From NCBI GenBank assembly GCA_018883715.1, contig JAHLFP010000019.1, forward strand, positions 1-37,709: a stretch of DNA of 37,709 nt, written 5' to 3'. Position numbers and translations under genes: made by a program. Every line of letters begins with the position of its first letter. Position 1 is the stretch's first letter. The DNA comes from Candidatus Allofournierella pullistercoris. Its GTDB lineage: Bacteria > Bacillota > Clostridia > Oscillospirales > Ruminococcaceae. The notes under the pieces were generated by a model. That model was given only the letters and a program-made list of their open reading frames with translations. It ran no database searches and was not told where the DNA came from. Below, in pieces: positions 1-9,462 of this stretch.

Positions 1-99
1 ATTTTTATAGGTTTGGCCGACCACACTTTCCAGGCACTCGTCCAGGTAATCTTCCGCCCCATAGACAGGGATAATTACGCTGATTTCCTTAGCTTCCAT
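1..99 (-). CDS. Glycosyltransferase family 2, N-terminal fragment (runs off window)
   Basis: Only the first 33 codons are inside the window. They read MEAKEISVIIPVYGAEDYL and onward, which is the canonical opening of a GT-A fold family 2 glycosyltransferase (ISVIIPVYG.E.YL..CL.S...Q). These enzymes use nucleotide sugars at the cytoplasmic membrane face. Two in-frame ATGs lie two codons apart. The inner one (codon 99-97) is preferred because AAGGAG sits 7 bases before it, whereas the outer one (105-103) is one base from the same site. It is the last visible gene of the exopolysaccharide operon, 34 bases after the preceding gene. Sugar specificity and total length cannot be judged. Confidence 0.85.
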   Translation of the reverse strand, partial: MEAKEISVIIPVYGAEDYLDECLESVVGQTYKN

Positions 100-133
100 T
101 GCCATACTCCTTGCACCTTAGGGCGCTTATCGT

Positions 134-1180
134 TCATGCCAGCTGTTCCAAAATAGAAATTTCTTCTTTGACCCAGCGATTTATCTCAAATTTTTCTACG
201 ATTGCATTGCGATTTTCCAGCTTTTCTTGCTCGCTTAAAGGATGCGTCTTTTGCCAGAGCAGCACTTCCCTCAGTTGCTCCACATTTTCGCTGGCAAATA
301 CGCCGCAGTGGGGAATGCTCTCATACGGTACACCGGGAATTGCACTGGAAATTAAATTGCACCCCAGATAGCCGGCTTCCAGCGGAGAGTAACACAGGCC
401 CTCTTCTCTTGCGGCAGACAGGAAAATATCTGCTTGACGGTAGTAGTCTGCCACCTGGTCCCGGGCGGGTACTAGGGTAATCCAGTTGGGGATTTCGCCA
501 TCGCAAAGCTGACGAATCAAGGCTTCCACTTTGTCCTTGTTTTTGGACAGGGAAATCACCAGCTGAAATCCTTTCTGCTGGGCAATGGGCATCAGTGCCT
601 GTACCGCCAAGTCCACGCCCTTGCGGATGGGGTCAAAGCCGAACATCAGCACCGTTATACCCTTTTTATCCCAAGCGGGTGCGGAGTCTCCCGGTTGCTC
701 CAGTCGGGAAAAATCAATGGCATTATCGGCATAGAGCACAGTTTTCTTTGCAAAAGGCAGGGTGTCTGCCACATGCTTGGAGCATCCAATGTGGTAGTCC
801 GCCGCAAAAGCCCAGTTGATTAAAATTCCTTTTGCACCGGGTGCTTTTTGATAGTGATTGTGCCAGTGCTGTACCAGCTTGCGGCCTGTAAGACGGCAGG
901 CCAGCTTTGTGAGAAGTTGGGTTTTGGGCAGGCAAAAGTGGGTGTAAACCAGGTCAATATTATCCTTACCCATAGCGGTACGCAGACCATTCAAGCTAAC
1001 ACCAAACTGCACCTTATATCTCTCCAGCAGGGAAAGCCATGGCAGGGATTGACACTGTCCTGCAAAGTAGAACTGAACCGAATGACCTTGCTGTGTCATG
1101 GCATCTGCTAAGGCTTTTATCGAGCAGATAAAGTTGCCGCCATAAGGTGCGGCATAATCCGAAACAATCAATACCTTCAT
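134..1180 (-). CDS. Glycosyltransferase family 4 (GT-B)
   Basis: A 348-residue GT-B glycosyltransferase, predicted to add one sugar to the lipid-linked repeat unit on the cytoplasmic side of the membrane. The N-terminus (MKVLIVSDYAAPYGGNF) is the usual first Rossmann strand and glycine loop. The C-terminal domain carries the GT4 retaining EX7E signature with E260 and E268 (E-G-L-C-Y-S-P-L-E) and a following PGVPYE segment. The start is ATG at 1180, preceded by AGGAGG at a proper distance; its ATG overlaps the TGA of the upstream gene (ATGA), so the two are translationally coupled. An in-frame upstream start exists but would overlap the previous gene by more than 70 bases without its own ribosome site. 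Donor and acceptor are unknown. Confidence 0.9.
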   Translation of the reverse strand: MKVLIVSDYAAPYGGNFICSIKALADAMTQQGHSVQFYFAGQCQSLPWLSLLERYKVQFGVSLNGLRTAMGKDNIDLVYTHFCLPKTQLLTKLACRLTGRKLVQHWHNHYQKAPGAKGILINWAFAADYHIGCSKHVADTLPFAKKTVLYADNAIDFSRLEQPGDSAPAWDKKGITVLMFGFDPIRKGVDLAVQALMPIAQQKGFQLVISLSKNKDKVEALIRQLCDGEIPNWITLVPARDQVADYYRQADIFLSAAREEGLCYSPLEAGYLGCNLISSAIPGVPYESIPHCGVFASENVEQLREVLLWQKTHPLSEQEKLENRNAIVEKFEINRWVKEEISILEQLA

Positions 1181-2364
1181 TTTTTGACCTCCTGCCATAG
1201 ATGTTCCAAGGTTTGCAGGGGTGTTATATCCTGCGAAGGGGCTGGCCACTGGGTTTGTGTGTCACATGCCAAACTTTGGATGCCCTGTACATATTGGGAT
1301 ACCGTACGGGCAAAGCATACCCCTGGACGGTGATCAAGCTGTTCATGAAATTCTGGGATGTCACTGCAAACAATGGATTTTTGCAACACATTTGCTTCCG
1401 CAACCGTGATGCCAAAGCCTTCAAAATGGGAGGGCTGTACATACACGTCTGCCAGTTTCATCCAAGGATAGGGATTGTTGGTTGCCCCCACAAGCTGTAC
1501 TTTTTCTTGCAGTCCAAGAGTCTGTATCTGCTGACTGAGCCATCCATAAAGCGGCCCATCCCCCACAAAATACCAGACGAATTTCACGTTTTGCTTTCTC
1601 AGTTCAGCCGCAATTTCCAATGCCGTATCATAGCCTTTTTGTTGCACCAGACGTCCCACTGTCACAAGATTGAGTGTGCCACCGGGAACTTTTTTTGTTT
1701 GCAAAGGCTGCTCCGCCATGGTTCGGATCAGGTCATGGGAAACCATATTGGGCACCACCACGAAAGGAGGTATTTCCGGACCTGGAAAGCATGCTTCCAG
1801 CACCTCTTTGCAATGTTCGGACACAGTGGCAATGGCACGATAGGCCGGAAAAAAGCGTTCGTCCATATTCCGGTCAAAGGGATACCGGCTGTAATCGTTG
1901 TGGATAAAACCAATTTTGCAATCTGCTTTGGTGAACTCGGTGGTGAAATAGATGCTCTTGCGCTCCAGATATGCCACCGCCACATCTGCCTGCAGACTGG
2001 TTTCACTGAACAGATGGCGTACATGGTTCCAGCCAATGTAAAGCGGCTGGCGCAGAATTCTCTGGCGAACACAACCCAGCAGATAGCAAAAACTGTGATA
2101 GGTGCGTTTCCAATCGCCACGCATCAGGTATTGCATCGGAGCAGTTTTCCAGTTTTTATCAAAAATGCGGTAGAGTGCATCCTCTTGCAACAGCTTTACC
2201 TGTTCCGGGAGAAATTCGGTTAACTCTCCGCTGTGGCGGAACAAAAAAAGTTGCACTTCATATTGAGTATAATCCAGCATGGAAAGCAGGGTCAACAGGC
2301 TTTTTTCTGCGCCGCCAATCCGCAAGGATTCCATGATGAATAGCAATTTCTTTTTCTGTGCCAC
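1177..2364 (-). CDS. Glycosyltransferase family 4 (GT-B)
   Basis: A 395-residue GT4 enzyme. The N-terminus (KKLLFIMESLRIGGAEKSLL) is the typical family start with the GGAE loop. The C-terminal domain shows VTVGRLVQQKGYD, the GDGP segment and the EX7E motif with E315 and E323 (E-G-F-G-I-T-V-A-E). The start is assigned to GTG at 2364, because AGGAGG lies 8 bases upstream; the longer open frame has no ribosome site. The gene follows its upstream neighbour after a 55-base gap and ends in a 4-base overlap with the next. Within the operon it probably contributes one glycosidic linkage; the linkage cannot be read from sequence. Confidence 0.9.
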   Translation of the reverse strand: MAQKKKLLFIMESLRIGGAEKSLLTLLSMLDYTQYEVQLFLFRHSGELTEFLPEQVKLLQEDALYRIFDKNWKTAPMQYLMRGDWKRTYHSFCYLLGCVRQRILRQPLYIGWNHVRHLFSETSLQADVAVAYLERKSIYFTTEFTKADCKIGFIHNDYSRYPFDRNMDERFFPAYRAIATVSEHCKEVLEACFPGPEIPPFVVVPNMVSHDLIRTMAEQPLQTKKVPGGTLNLVTVGRLVQQKGYDTALEIAAELRKQNVKFVWYFVGDGPLYGWLSQQIQTLGLQEKVQLVGATNNPYPWMKLADVYVQPSHFEGFGITVAEANVLQKSIVCSDIPEFHEQLDHRPGVCFARTVSQYVQGIQSLACDTQTQWPAPSQDITPLQTLEHLWQEVKK

Positions 2365-2419
2365 AGCGTAAACCTCCTGTCTGTGTGAGAGTGGCCGTAT
2401 AACGGGATACACGCCAAGG

Positions 2420-3535
2420 TTAATTGAATAGGTACTCCTGCAACTGCTGGGCCGCTTTGTTTACCTCAAAGCCAGCCTGTGCCACAAGCTGGGAGGCATT
2501 GTCCACCCGTTGCAGGTTTGTGTTAAGAATTTTGTCTGCCCAACTGGAAGCAGATTCTTGCAAAGAGAGAAAATAAAATTGTTCCAGTAGTTTGGTTTGA
2601 GGTGTAATCCCCTCCTGCGCCGCAAAGACAGGCAGTCCAGCGGCCTGAGCTTCCACGGCTACTACGGGCAAGCCCTCAAAATGGGAGGGCAACACAAAGC
2701 AGTCCATGGCTTGCATCCACTGAGCAACCTCGGAGCTTTTACCCAGCATAATGACAGCCTCTTCCAGTCCCAGCTGTGCAATCTGGGCGCGAACTTGCTC
2801 CATCCGCTCCCCTTCTCCAATCAGCAACAGTTTGCTGGAGGGCTGTTTTGCGTGAATGCTGGAAAAAATCTGTAACAGAAAGTCATGATTTTTCGGATAA
2901 CTAAAGCGTCCCACATGACCCACCAACAGGCAATCTGAATCAAGGCCCAGCTGGCTTCGCTTTTGCTGGCGCACCGCCGGGTCGCACTTATAAGCTGCCA
3001 AATCAATGGCATTGGGAATAAAACGGTATTGGGGGCTGGACTGGATGGATTTTGAATAAAACCACCGGGCGGCATAGTCACTGCAAGCCCAAAAATCCGT
3101 TGCCCAGTGGTGGATTTGCAGGCGGTTCCATCGGTGCAAGATGCCATATACAATCCGGCGAAGTCCTGTGTGCATGTTGGAAGAGCTGTGGCTGTGGATG
3201 ATTCGCTTGGGGATGTTGTATTTTTTTGCAAGTTTCAGATATTGAATGTTGGACAAATCGCACTTGTTGCACCATAGAGCGGCGTACTCTCCCCCATGGG
3301 TTTTAAAAAACTGTTCCAGTGCCTTGGCTGACCCAGGGTGTTTTGGGGAAGGTACAGTATAAATTTTGCCATTGCAGGCACGGATTTCATCGGCAAAGGC
3401 GGGTTCTTTCTCGTAACAAAGCACATCAAATTGCAGGTCTGAGCCGGCTTTGTACAAAGCTTGTATCTGACTTGCCAGGAAGGCTTCCACCCCTCCCCGG
3501 TTTGCTGTAAAGCCTGTCACCAGAATTTTTTTCAT
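2420..3535 (-). CDS. Glycosyltransferase family 4, EpsF-like
   Basis: A 371-residue GT-B transferase. It starts MKKILVTGFTANRGGVEAFL (GGVE loop), has HSHSSSN and WACSD segments mid-protein, VGHVGRFSYPKNHDFLL at the domain boundary and EX7E residues E287 and E295 (E-G-L-P-V-V-A-V-E). The same landmarks recur in the GT at 5935-7077 (IAHSHNTG, LACSD, NHGFLLEIF), so the two are paralogues, resembling the EpsF type of Firmicutes exopolysaccharide transferases. ATG at 3535 has AAGGGAG upstream. It lies 22 bases after the GT2 gene in the same operon. The precise sugar is unknown. Confidence 0.9.
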   Translation of the reverse strand: MKKILVTGFTANRGGVEAFLASQIQALYKAGSDLQFDVLCYEKEPAFADEIRACNGKIYTVPSPKHPGSAKALEQFFKTHGGEYAALWCNKCDLSNIQYLKLAKKYNIPKRIIHSHSSSNMHTGLRRIVYGILHRWNRLQIHHWATDFWACSDYAARWFYSKSIQSSPQYRFIPNAIDLAAYKCDPAVRQQKRSQLGLDSDCLLVGHVGRFSYPKNHDFLLQIFSSIHAKQPSSKLLLIGEGERMEQVRAQIAQLGLEEAVIMLGKSSEVAQWMQAMDCFVLPSHFEGLPVVAVEAQAAGLPVFAAQEGITPQTKLLEQFYFLSLQESASSWADKILNTNLQRVDNASQLVAQAGFEVNKAAQQLQEYLFN

Positions 3536-3557
3536 GAAGATTCTCCCTTCTTTGCCG

Positions 3558-4736
3558 TTAGTTCAATAGGCTGAGCAACTGCCAACGCTGAAACCAGCGA
3601 TTTTTGTAGCTTTCCACCAGCATCCGCTCCCGCTTTGAGACTTTGGATGGGTCATATCCTTGTAGTACCTTGTCCATCTGTTCACAGGCCAGACAAAACA
3701 TGGCTTCCCGAACAGTTTTCGGCAGTCCTCTGGTTCGCCAGAATGCCAGTTGCAGATGGCCAAAGGTCAAGTGGAAGGTCTGCTCATCCATGGGCAGTCC
3801 CATGCGTGCTGTTTCCTCCAGCATCTTTTCCACAATCCAGTAACCTTCTAAACTACGGCGGGATGTGCGGTAGGTTCCGGTGATTCCCTTCGGATTTTTG
3901 TAATAATGATAGACCACTGGTTCCACCGTGGCCACCGTTTTGCCTTGTGCCAGACGGTAGAGGATGAAGTACATAATAGTATCTTCAAACAAATAGCCTT
4001 GCGGAAATCGAATCCGCTCCATTAGACTGCGGTGAACCAGCTTGCCCCAGGCAAAACCACTCAATCCCATGGAAATGGGCTGGTTTTTGTCTGTCTTTTT
4101 TACGTAATTTGGCATGCCACAAAGGGATGTTTCATCCGGGTAAACCGTCTCGAAGCTACCTTGCACAAGTACGGCGGACTCCCGACGGGCAACCTCCATC
4201 ATGGACTGGATTGCATTGGGAGGGATGGTGTCGTCGGAATCCACAAAAAGAAGGTATTCCCCTTTTGCCTGGTCGATGCCTGTATTCCTTGCTCCGGATA
4301 ATCCCTGATTTTGCTGTCTTAGTAGCATAAGATGGGGATGTGCAGGATAGGCACATAAGGTATTCCAGGTGGCATCAGTGGAGCCGTCCTCTACCACAAT
4401 CACCTCATAGCGATATTCGGTCTGTTGTGAAAAAATAGAGTCCAGACAGCGCACGATGGTATCCTGCACGTTATAGGCAGGCACCACCACCGTTACATCC
4501 AGTTCTGCTGCCGGCATGATCTTTGCATTCCGTGTACCCTTTGGTTTTGGAGAGTATTCTTCCAAAATCTCCCGGGCCTGATGGGAATCCAGTTCCAGAG
4601 AACGTTTTCCATAGCCAGCACGCAAGAGCAACTGTCCAACTCCGTGGGCAATCGCCGCTAGAATAGTGGCTATTACTCCGGCCAATGAAGCAGGTAGGTG
4701 CAGTGCCACCAGACGATTATAAAGTTTTCCCTTCAA
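3558..4736 (-). CDS. Glycosyltransferase family 2 with N-terminal hydrophobic segment
   Basis: A 392-residue GT-A transferase. Residues 80-91 (DVTVVVPAYNVQ) begin the nucleotide-binding fold, EVIVVEDGSTD lies at 111-121, and DSDD at 166-169 is the metal-binding DXD-type motif. Ahead of the catalytic domain is an unusual 80-residue leader with one hydrophobic stretch (about 10-38), suggesting membrane tethering. The start is TTG at 4736, supported by AAAGGAAGG 7 bases upstream; the longer frame reading from 4826 would run 73 bases into the preceding gene with no ribosome site. It follows the Wzy-like gene by 17 bases. Probably transfers one sugar of the repeat unit. Confidence 0.88.
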   Translation of the reverse strand: MKGKLYNRLVALHLPASLAGVIATILAAIAHGVGQLLLRAGYGKRSLELDSHQAREILEEYSPKPKGTRNAKIMPAAELDVTVVVPAYNVQDTIVRCLDSIFSQQTEYRYEVIVVEDGSTDATWNTLCAYPAHPHLMLLRQQNQGLSGARNTGIDQAKGEYLLFVDSDDTIPPNAIQSMMEVARRESAVLVQGSFETVYPDETSLCGMPNYVKKTDKNQPISMGLSGFAWGKLVHRSLMERIRFPQGYLFEDTIMYFILYRLAQGKTVATVEPVVYHYYKNPKGITGTYRTSRRSLEGYWIVEKMLEETARMGLPMDEQTFHLTFGHLQLAFWRTRGLPKTVREAMFCLACEQMDKVLQGYDPSKVSKRERMLVESYKNRWFQRWQLLSLLN

Positions 4737-4753
4737 CGGCCGACCTTCCTTTC

Positions 4754-5938
4754 TTATTCTTTGATTGCGGAGATACCGCTCATAACAAGCACCACGGGAA
4801 TGGTCACTGCGCAGTGGCGCACCCAAGCACCATAGTCCACCTCAAAAGCGGCGGATGCAAATACAAACCCCACAAAGATAATCATGGCTACGTTCTGTGT
4901 TCTTGTGTTGGTGCTGTAATTGCGGATGGTGCGAAACATAAATAAGGTCATGAACAGCTGATACGCCACATAAGGCCAATATTTAGGGCCGTTGCCTATC
5001 AGCTCCAGCGGAAACAACAGTCGTACCACCGCAAACATGTACTCCACCGCCACTGTCGCCACGTTGGGGCTGGAGTTATTGATCAAGAAGATGTTTTCCA
5101 TGTAGGTGTTGCTTCCAGAAGTAGCCTCGCTGGCATATAGCAATGCACCTTCAAATCGGGCATATAACTCGTACATGGAGAATCGTAAAACCAGCATCAT
5201 GATGAAGTAGACAACTCCCATGCAGAGGAACTGAACCGCAATGGCAGTCCAACTGAGTCTACCTTGCTTATCAAAGTGATGAAACAGCCGACCCGGTCGG
5301 TAAAGAGTACGCAACAAAATTTCATACACAACAGCAAAGACGACAATTAAAACATAGTAGGTTCTAAAGCAACTTGCACTCAGTAAAATTACCAGCAAAC
5401 CACCCGTAAATTTGTATCGGGTGGGAATGGCAGCAGTTTGAAGCACTGCATACATTAGGAAAAAGAAAGCCATCTGGAAAGGTTCTTTACTTAATGCAAA
5501 GCAGTACACGCTTATTACCATCACGGACAGTGCCACAAAGCTGGCTTCCACCAGGTTAAGCCGTTTGCGCATCCCTGCCAGTACAAACAGTAGCGCAAGA
5601 CCGAACGTGACAGTAATAAAGATCTCAAAGCTGACAAAACTATCGGGAACTTCTGCCCAAAAAAATTTCCAAAAAAATTTAAAAAAGGTAAAGGTGTTGT
5701 CGCCTGTACCCACATCGCCTTCCACTAGCTCATCCATGCCGAAAAATTGCCAGCTCCAACCGCCATTCATGATGGGGTCAATCCATCCCCATCCCTTGCT
5801 GAATCCCACAAGCGTCCCCTTCATAATCGTCCAGCGTACCACTTTACCAAGCAGGATCAGCACCGGATACAGCGCAATGAGAACTCGGCTATCCAATTTA
5901 CGGTCCAAAAGGTAGCCCTGTATATGTAGCCGTTTCAT
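4754..5938 (-). CDS. Polytopic membrane protein, candidate polysaccharide polymerase (Wzy/EpsG-like)
   Basis: A 394-residue protein with roughly ten hydrophobic segments, for example at FGLALLFVLAGM, ASFVALSVMVISVYCFAL, FTGGLLVILLSASCF, YYVLIVVFAVVYEILL and AVQFLCMGVVYFIMMLVL. Large polar loops are few. One such protein amid glycosyltransferase genes is normally the Wzy-type polymerase that joins lipid-linked repeat units on the outer face. Primary sequence similarity within this class is weak, so the call rests on topology and context. ATG at 5938 overlaps the TGA of the upstream GT4 (ATGA), with GAAGGGAAC as ribosome site. An alternative is another membrane transferase or an O-acyltransferase, but acyltransferase motifs were not seen. 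Confidence 0.7.
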   Translation of the reverse strand: MKRLHIQGYLLDRKLDSRVLIALYPVLILLGKVVRWTIMKGTLVGFSKGWGWIDPIMNGGWSWQFFGMDELVEGDVGTGDNTFTFFKFFWKFFWAEVPDSFVSFEIFITVTFGLALLFVLAGMRKRLNLVEASFVALSVMVISVYCFALSKEPFQMAFFFLMYAVLQTAAIPTRYKFTGGLLVILLSASCFRTYYVLIVVFAVVYEILLRTLYRPGRLFHHFDKQGRLSWTAIAVQFLCMGVVYFIMMLVLRFSMYELYARFEGALLYASEATSGSNTYMENIFLINNSSPNVATVAVEYMFAVVRLLFPLELIGNGPKYWPYVAYQLFMTLFMFRTIRNYSTNTRTQNVAMIIFVGFVFASAAFEVDYGAWVRHCAVTIPVVLVMSGISAIKE

Positions 5939-7077
5939 GCTTTTGTTCCCTTCCCGGTTATATACAGCTGAATCAAACACCGCGCCATTTCATGAATGCT
6001 ATAACCTGCCTGTTCCAGTTGTTGTGTGCACTCCTGCCGATTTACAGAATGAGCCAACTCTGTACAAGCCTGTGCCCACTCACAGGGAGACTGGGAAAGG
6101 GATAGATACCCCACATTGGGCAGGATGGCCGCTTCTCTTGTGATCGTGTCGGTGAAAACACAGGGCAATCCGCTTGCCTGGGCTTCCACTGCGGTGACAG
6201 GAAAACCCTCGTACAAGGAAGGCATCAAAAATACATCCATCCCCTGGACAATGCGAGGTACATCCTGGCGAAAGCCCAGAAACAACACCTTATCTTGAAT
6301 CTCCAGCTCCTGTGCCTTACTTTTTGCCCGCTCCATCTCTTCCCCGATGCCGCTGAGCACCAGCTTGGAGTTTGGTTTTATTTTGCAAAGTTCTGCAAAA
6401 ATTTCCAGCAAAAAACCATGGTTTTTCTGCTTTGTAAAACGTCCCACGTTGCCAATCACCAATGTGCCCTGCTGGACGTCCCACTCAGACCGAACTTCAT
6501 CACGAATCTGCTGATTGAATTGGTATTTTTCCAGCTCAATTCCGTTCGGGATAACCTGTACCCGTCCAGATTTCTGGTTCTTCTTTCCGAACATCCATGC
6601 ACCAGCCAGGTCCGAACAGGCCAGATAGTGGCTGGCATAGCGACGCAAGGGGAGCTTGAAGCACTCCCCCAGCCAAATTTGCGCTTTGGAACTGGTTTGA
6701 TAGCCCGTGTTGTGAGAATGGGCAATCCGCACCGGAATACCGTACTGTTTTGCGTAGTACAGCACAAAAAAGTTCTTGGGACCGGAGTTCATGTGAACCG
6801 CCTGATAGTCATGGTGGGCGGCAAAAAAGTTCTTCATAGCCTTACAGTAGGCCAGATAATCCTTTGGACTTTTCACCCATATTCCCTTAAGCTGATGCAC
6901 CGGGATGCCCATCTGCTCCACTTTTTGCTTTAAATCATACTCCTGGCCATCATCCAGCAACAGCAGTTCTGGCTGAATGGCGGAAAATTCTGGTTGCTCA
7001 AACAAATGAACCAACAAGGTTTGGATTCCACCAACGCGCATCCGATCCACAAAAAATAACACCTTCGGCTTGTTCAT
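5935..7077 (-). CDS. Glycosyltransferase family 4, EpsF-like
   Basis: A 380-residue GT-B transferase. N-terminal KVLFFVDRMRVGGIQTLLVHL gives the GG loop. The central IAHSHNTG and LACSDLAG segments, VIGNVGRFTKQKNHGFLLEIF, and the EX7E residues E290 and E298 (E-G-F-P-V-T-A-V-E) place it with the EpsF-like GT4s. It is a paralogue of the enzyme at 2420-3535. ATG at 7077 is preceded by AAAAGGAGGA about ten bases away. It lies 31 bases after the pyruvyl transferase gene and overlaps the Wzy-like gene by four bases. It presumably builds part of the repeat unit; the donor sugar is undetermined. Confidence 0.9.
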   Translation of the reverse strand: MNKPKVLFFVDRMRVGGIQTLLVHLFEQPEFSAIQPELLLLDDGQEYDLKQKVEQMGIPVHQLKGIWVKSPKDYLAYCKAMKNFFAAHHDYQAVHMNSGPKNFFVLYYAKQYGIPVRIAHSHNTGYQTSSKAQIWLGECFKLPLRRYASHYLACSDLAGAWMFGKKNQKSGRVQVIPNGIELEKYQFNQQIRDEVRSEWDVQQGTLVIGNVGRFTKQKNHGFLLEIFAELCKIKPNSKLVLSGIGEEMERAKSKAQELEIQDKVLFLGFRQDVPRIVQGMDVFLMPSLYEGFPVTAVEAQASGLPCVFTDTITREAAILPNVGYLSLSQSPCEWAQACTELAHSVNRQECTQQLEQAGYSIHEMARCLIQLYITGKGTKA

Positions 7078-7108
7078 TCTGGTTTTCTCCTCCTTTTAGT
7101 TCAGACTT

Positions 7109-8278
7109 TTATCGAAGTGATTCTCTTAAAAATTGTTTACTGCTTTCCCGCAGTTGTTCCAGCCGCTGGAAGATGGCAGTGTAGTCCAGTTTGCGTTCTA
7201 GGCACTCTTGCACATCTTCATCACCGGAAATAAGCCGGCCTGTAACCCCCAGAGTTTCGAATAGGGAATCCAAACGGTTGTTGGTGCACAGCAGCCCCTC
7301 TTTTTTAATGCGCCGAGAGGTGAAGAAGGTCTTTTGATGTAAGATGGAAAAAACACTGCCGTGGAAGGAATCCGTTACCACATAGTTTGCATGGCGAATC
7401 AGATTCAAAAGCTCGCCGGGTCCAACATCAAAGGGAGTTTCGTCCGCATAATGGCAGTCCGCCCCAATGTATTCATCCAGGTGGAGCAATGCAACAATTT
7501 TACATCCTGTCTTCTGACTCAGCCGCTTTGCAAAGGCACGGTCTTTGGTGTTATTTCCAAGGAAATAACAGAGAATATAATCCCCTTCCACCTTGGGTGC
7601 ATCCTGCTGAATGCACATCCATTGCTGGGCATCAAACAAGAGGGTGGGATCGCATACCAGTTCCGCCTTGCGGTGGGCGTACTGCTCCACCATCTGGACA
7701 CCAGCACTTTCTCGCACAGAAATTGCCTGAAAACGATTCAAAAACTTCTCCGCCTTTGGCTGTAAATCCTCCGGCAGGTAAGAGGTTCCAAAGCTTGTGG
7801 CATAGGAAACCTTGTTCACGTCCTCCGGTACCCAGCTGAGGGTATAATAGTCCGCATTAATGTTGGAGGGCAACCACAACTGGTCACTGCCCACCAGCAC
7901 AGTAGAATAATTTTGACACGCATCCGTCAGCTCCTGGCGGGAGTTGTATCGCCGGGAAACACGAAAATGCTTCTTTTCAAATTCCCGAAACATCTGAGCA
8001 CGGGTGGCCATATCCTGCCCAAATGTCTTTTTGTGTAGGATTTTTTGCAGCTTTTTCTTTGCAATTCTCCAGATTGTTCCACTGAGCACCTGGGGATTGG
8101 TAACTTGTTTTAGATAAAACCGGGTTTTTGCGGATTCTATCTCCTGCTTTACGCCATCAATGCAGATATTTTCGCAGGGAATCTGCCAATCATCCAGAAT
8201 TTTCTGGGTGGCATAAGCCTGAAGCATGCTGCCATAATTGGGATGAAAATAACAGGTCACCAAAGCGACTTTTTTCAT
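7109..8278 (-). CDS. Polysaccharide pyruvyl transferase family protein
   Basis: A 389-residue protein. MKKVALVTCYFHPNYGSMLQAYA is the standard opening of the PF04230 pyruvyl transferase family, with the N-Y-G-x-x-L-Q-A-Y-A motif. Further landmarks are STVLVGSDQLW, SYATSFG, SVREsAG, CDPTLLFD and the C-terminal TDSFHGSVFS. Family members transfer pyruvate from phosphoenolpyruvate as a ketal to a sugar, giving the polymer negative charge. Some close homologues modify other acceptors, so the substrate is an inference from the operon. ATG at 8278 has GGTGGAG just upstream, and the gene follows its upstream GT4 by 17 bases. Confidence 0.9.
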   Translation of the reverse strand: MKKVALVTCYFHPNYGSMLQAYATQKILDDWQIPCENICIDGVKQEIESAKTRFYLKQVTNPQVLSGTIWRIAKKKLQKILHKKTFGQDMATRAQMFREFEKKHFRVSRRYNSRQELTDACQNYSTVLVGSDQLWLPSNINADYYTLSWVPEDVNKVSYATSFGTSYLPEDLQPKAEKFLNRFQAISVRESAGVQMVEQYAHRKAELVCDPTLLFDAQQWMCIQQDAPKVEGDYILCYFLGNNTKDRAFAKRLSQKTGCKIVALLHLDEYIGADCHYADETPFDVGPGELLNLIRHANYVVTDSFHGSVFSILHQKTFFTSRRIKKEGLLCTNNRLDSLFETLGVTGRLISGDEDVQECLERKLDYTAIFQRLEQLRESSKQFLRESLR

Positions 8279-8295
8279 GGTTTACTCCACCTTTT

Positions 8296-9456
8296 TCACA
8301 TGGGATATGTATGTTCTTTTACTTGCATCGCACCCATAGCCTTGTTGTAAATTTCATGGTATCCAGCAGCCATGGTTTCCACCGTGTAATGCTCCATTAC
8401 ATCTTGAAATGCTGTATCGCAAATGGACTGACAAAGATGCGGGTTACTTAACACTCGGACAGACTGGGCAAACTGCTCTGCTGTATCACCGATAAAGCCG
8501 TTCTTTCCATGCTCCACCACATCCCTGTTTCCAATTACATTGCTTACAAGGCAGGGCTTTCTCAGATACATAGATTCCAAAAGAGAAATGGGAAGCCCTT
8601 CCCACAAACTGGGCAAAACAAAGTAGTTCGCCTTTTGTGCCAGCGCAAGGGCCTGCTGTCGGTTTGTCCACCCGGTGATGGTAATATTAGGCGCAGACAG
8701 AACCTCCCTCAGCTCACCATCCCCAATCCATAAAAAATCAAACTCTGGAAGTAACTGGGCCATTTGCTGGAAAAGCTGTGGATTTTTCTGCACACAAATT
8801 CGACCAAGGGTGTATACACAAGGGGCATTTTTCCCTTTCAAAATCGATTCTTTGAGAGGCACTAGCAGCTGTGTATCTTGGCTACTGGCCAAAATCTCGT
8901 CCAATTCTCTGGTGTCGATTCCATTGTTCACAAGCGCCGCTCGATGGGTCAAGGTCAGGGTTTGTTGATGCTCCCCTACGCTACAGGAAATGGTGGTACA
9001 AGGAAGTTTTGCCAGCATCCACTCAATGGTATAGTACATTGCCTTGGTTTTTCCGCCCACCCCCTGCATGAGGAAGCTGTATCCATGGGGTGTATAAAAC
9101 AAAGGTGTTTTGCCAAATGCAAAGGCAATCCGTCCCAATACCCCTGCCTTGGAAGAATGGAGATGAATCACGTCCGGCTTAAAGTCTTTTGCAATCTTTT
9201 TCAGCTCCATAAAAGCTTTTATATCCTTTTTAGGAGAGATTGGCCTTGTAAAGTCTTTTACCTTTACAAGATGGATGGCCGGGTCAAAGTACTCCAGATA
9301 ATCCACCGGTGTTTGAGGTCGCACTGCATAGGCAAGGCAAATGTCGTACCACCGGGTCAAGGCATTGCAAAGATTCACGGTATAGGTGAATACCCCGCCC
9401 CCCATTGCTTCCACAACAAAGAGAAGTTTTGGTTTGGATGGATTGCTGTGCGGCAT
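8296..9456 (-). CDS. Glycosyltransferase family 4 (EpsD/CapM-like)
   Basis: A 386-residue GT-B transferase. The opening KLLFVVEAMGGGVFTYTVNL, the DVIHLHSSKAGVLGRIA segment (93-111), YTPHGYSF, and the EX7E residues E286 and E294 (E-G-L-P-I-S-L-L-E) followed by VSNVIGNRDVVEHGKNG are typical of GT4 capsule enzymes that act early in repeat-unit assembly. It is the first glycosyltransferase after the chain-length kinases, a usual place for the enzyme adding the second sugar. ATG at 9456 has AGGAAAGGAA upstream, and only 6 bases separate it from the preceding gene. Specificity is not determined. Confidence 0.9.
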   Translation of the reverse strand: MPHSNPSKPKLLFVVEAMGGGVFTYTVNLCNALTRWYDICLAYAVRPQTPVDYLEYFDPAIHLVKVKDFTRPISPKKDIKAFMELKKIAKDFKPDVIHLHSSKAGVLGRIAFAFGKTPLFYTPHGYSFLMQGVGGKTKAMYYTIEWMLAKLPCTTISCSVGEHQQTLTLTHRAALVNNGIDTRELDEILASSQDTQLLVPLKESILKGKNAPCVYTLGRICVQKNPQLFQQMAQLLPEFDFLWIGDGELREVLSAPNITITGWTNRQQALALAQKANYFVLPSLWEGLPISLLESMYLRKPCLVSNVIGNRDVVEHGKNGFIGDTAEQFAQSVRVLSNPHLCQSICDTAFQDVMEHYTVETMAAGYHEIYNKAMGAMQVKEHTYPM

Positions 9457-9462
9457 AAATTC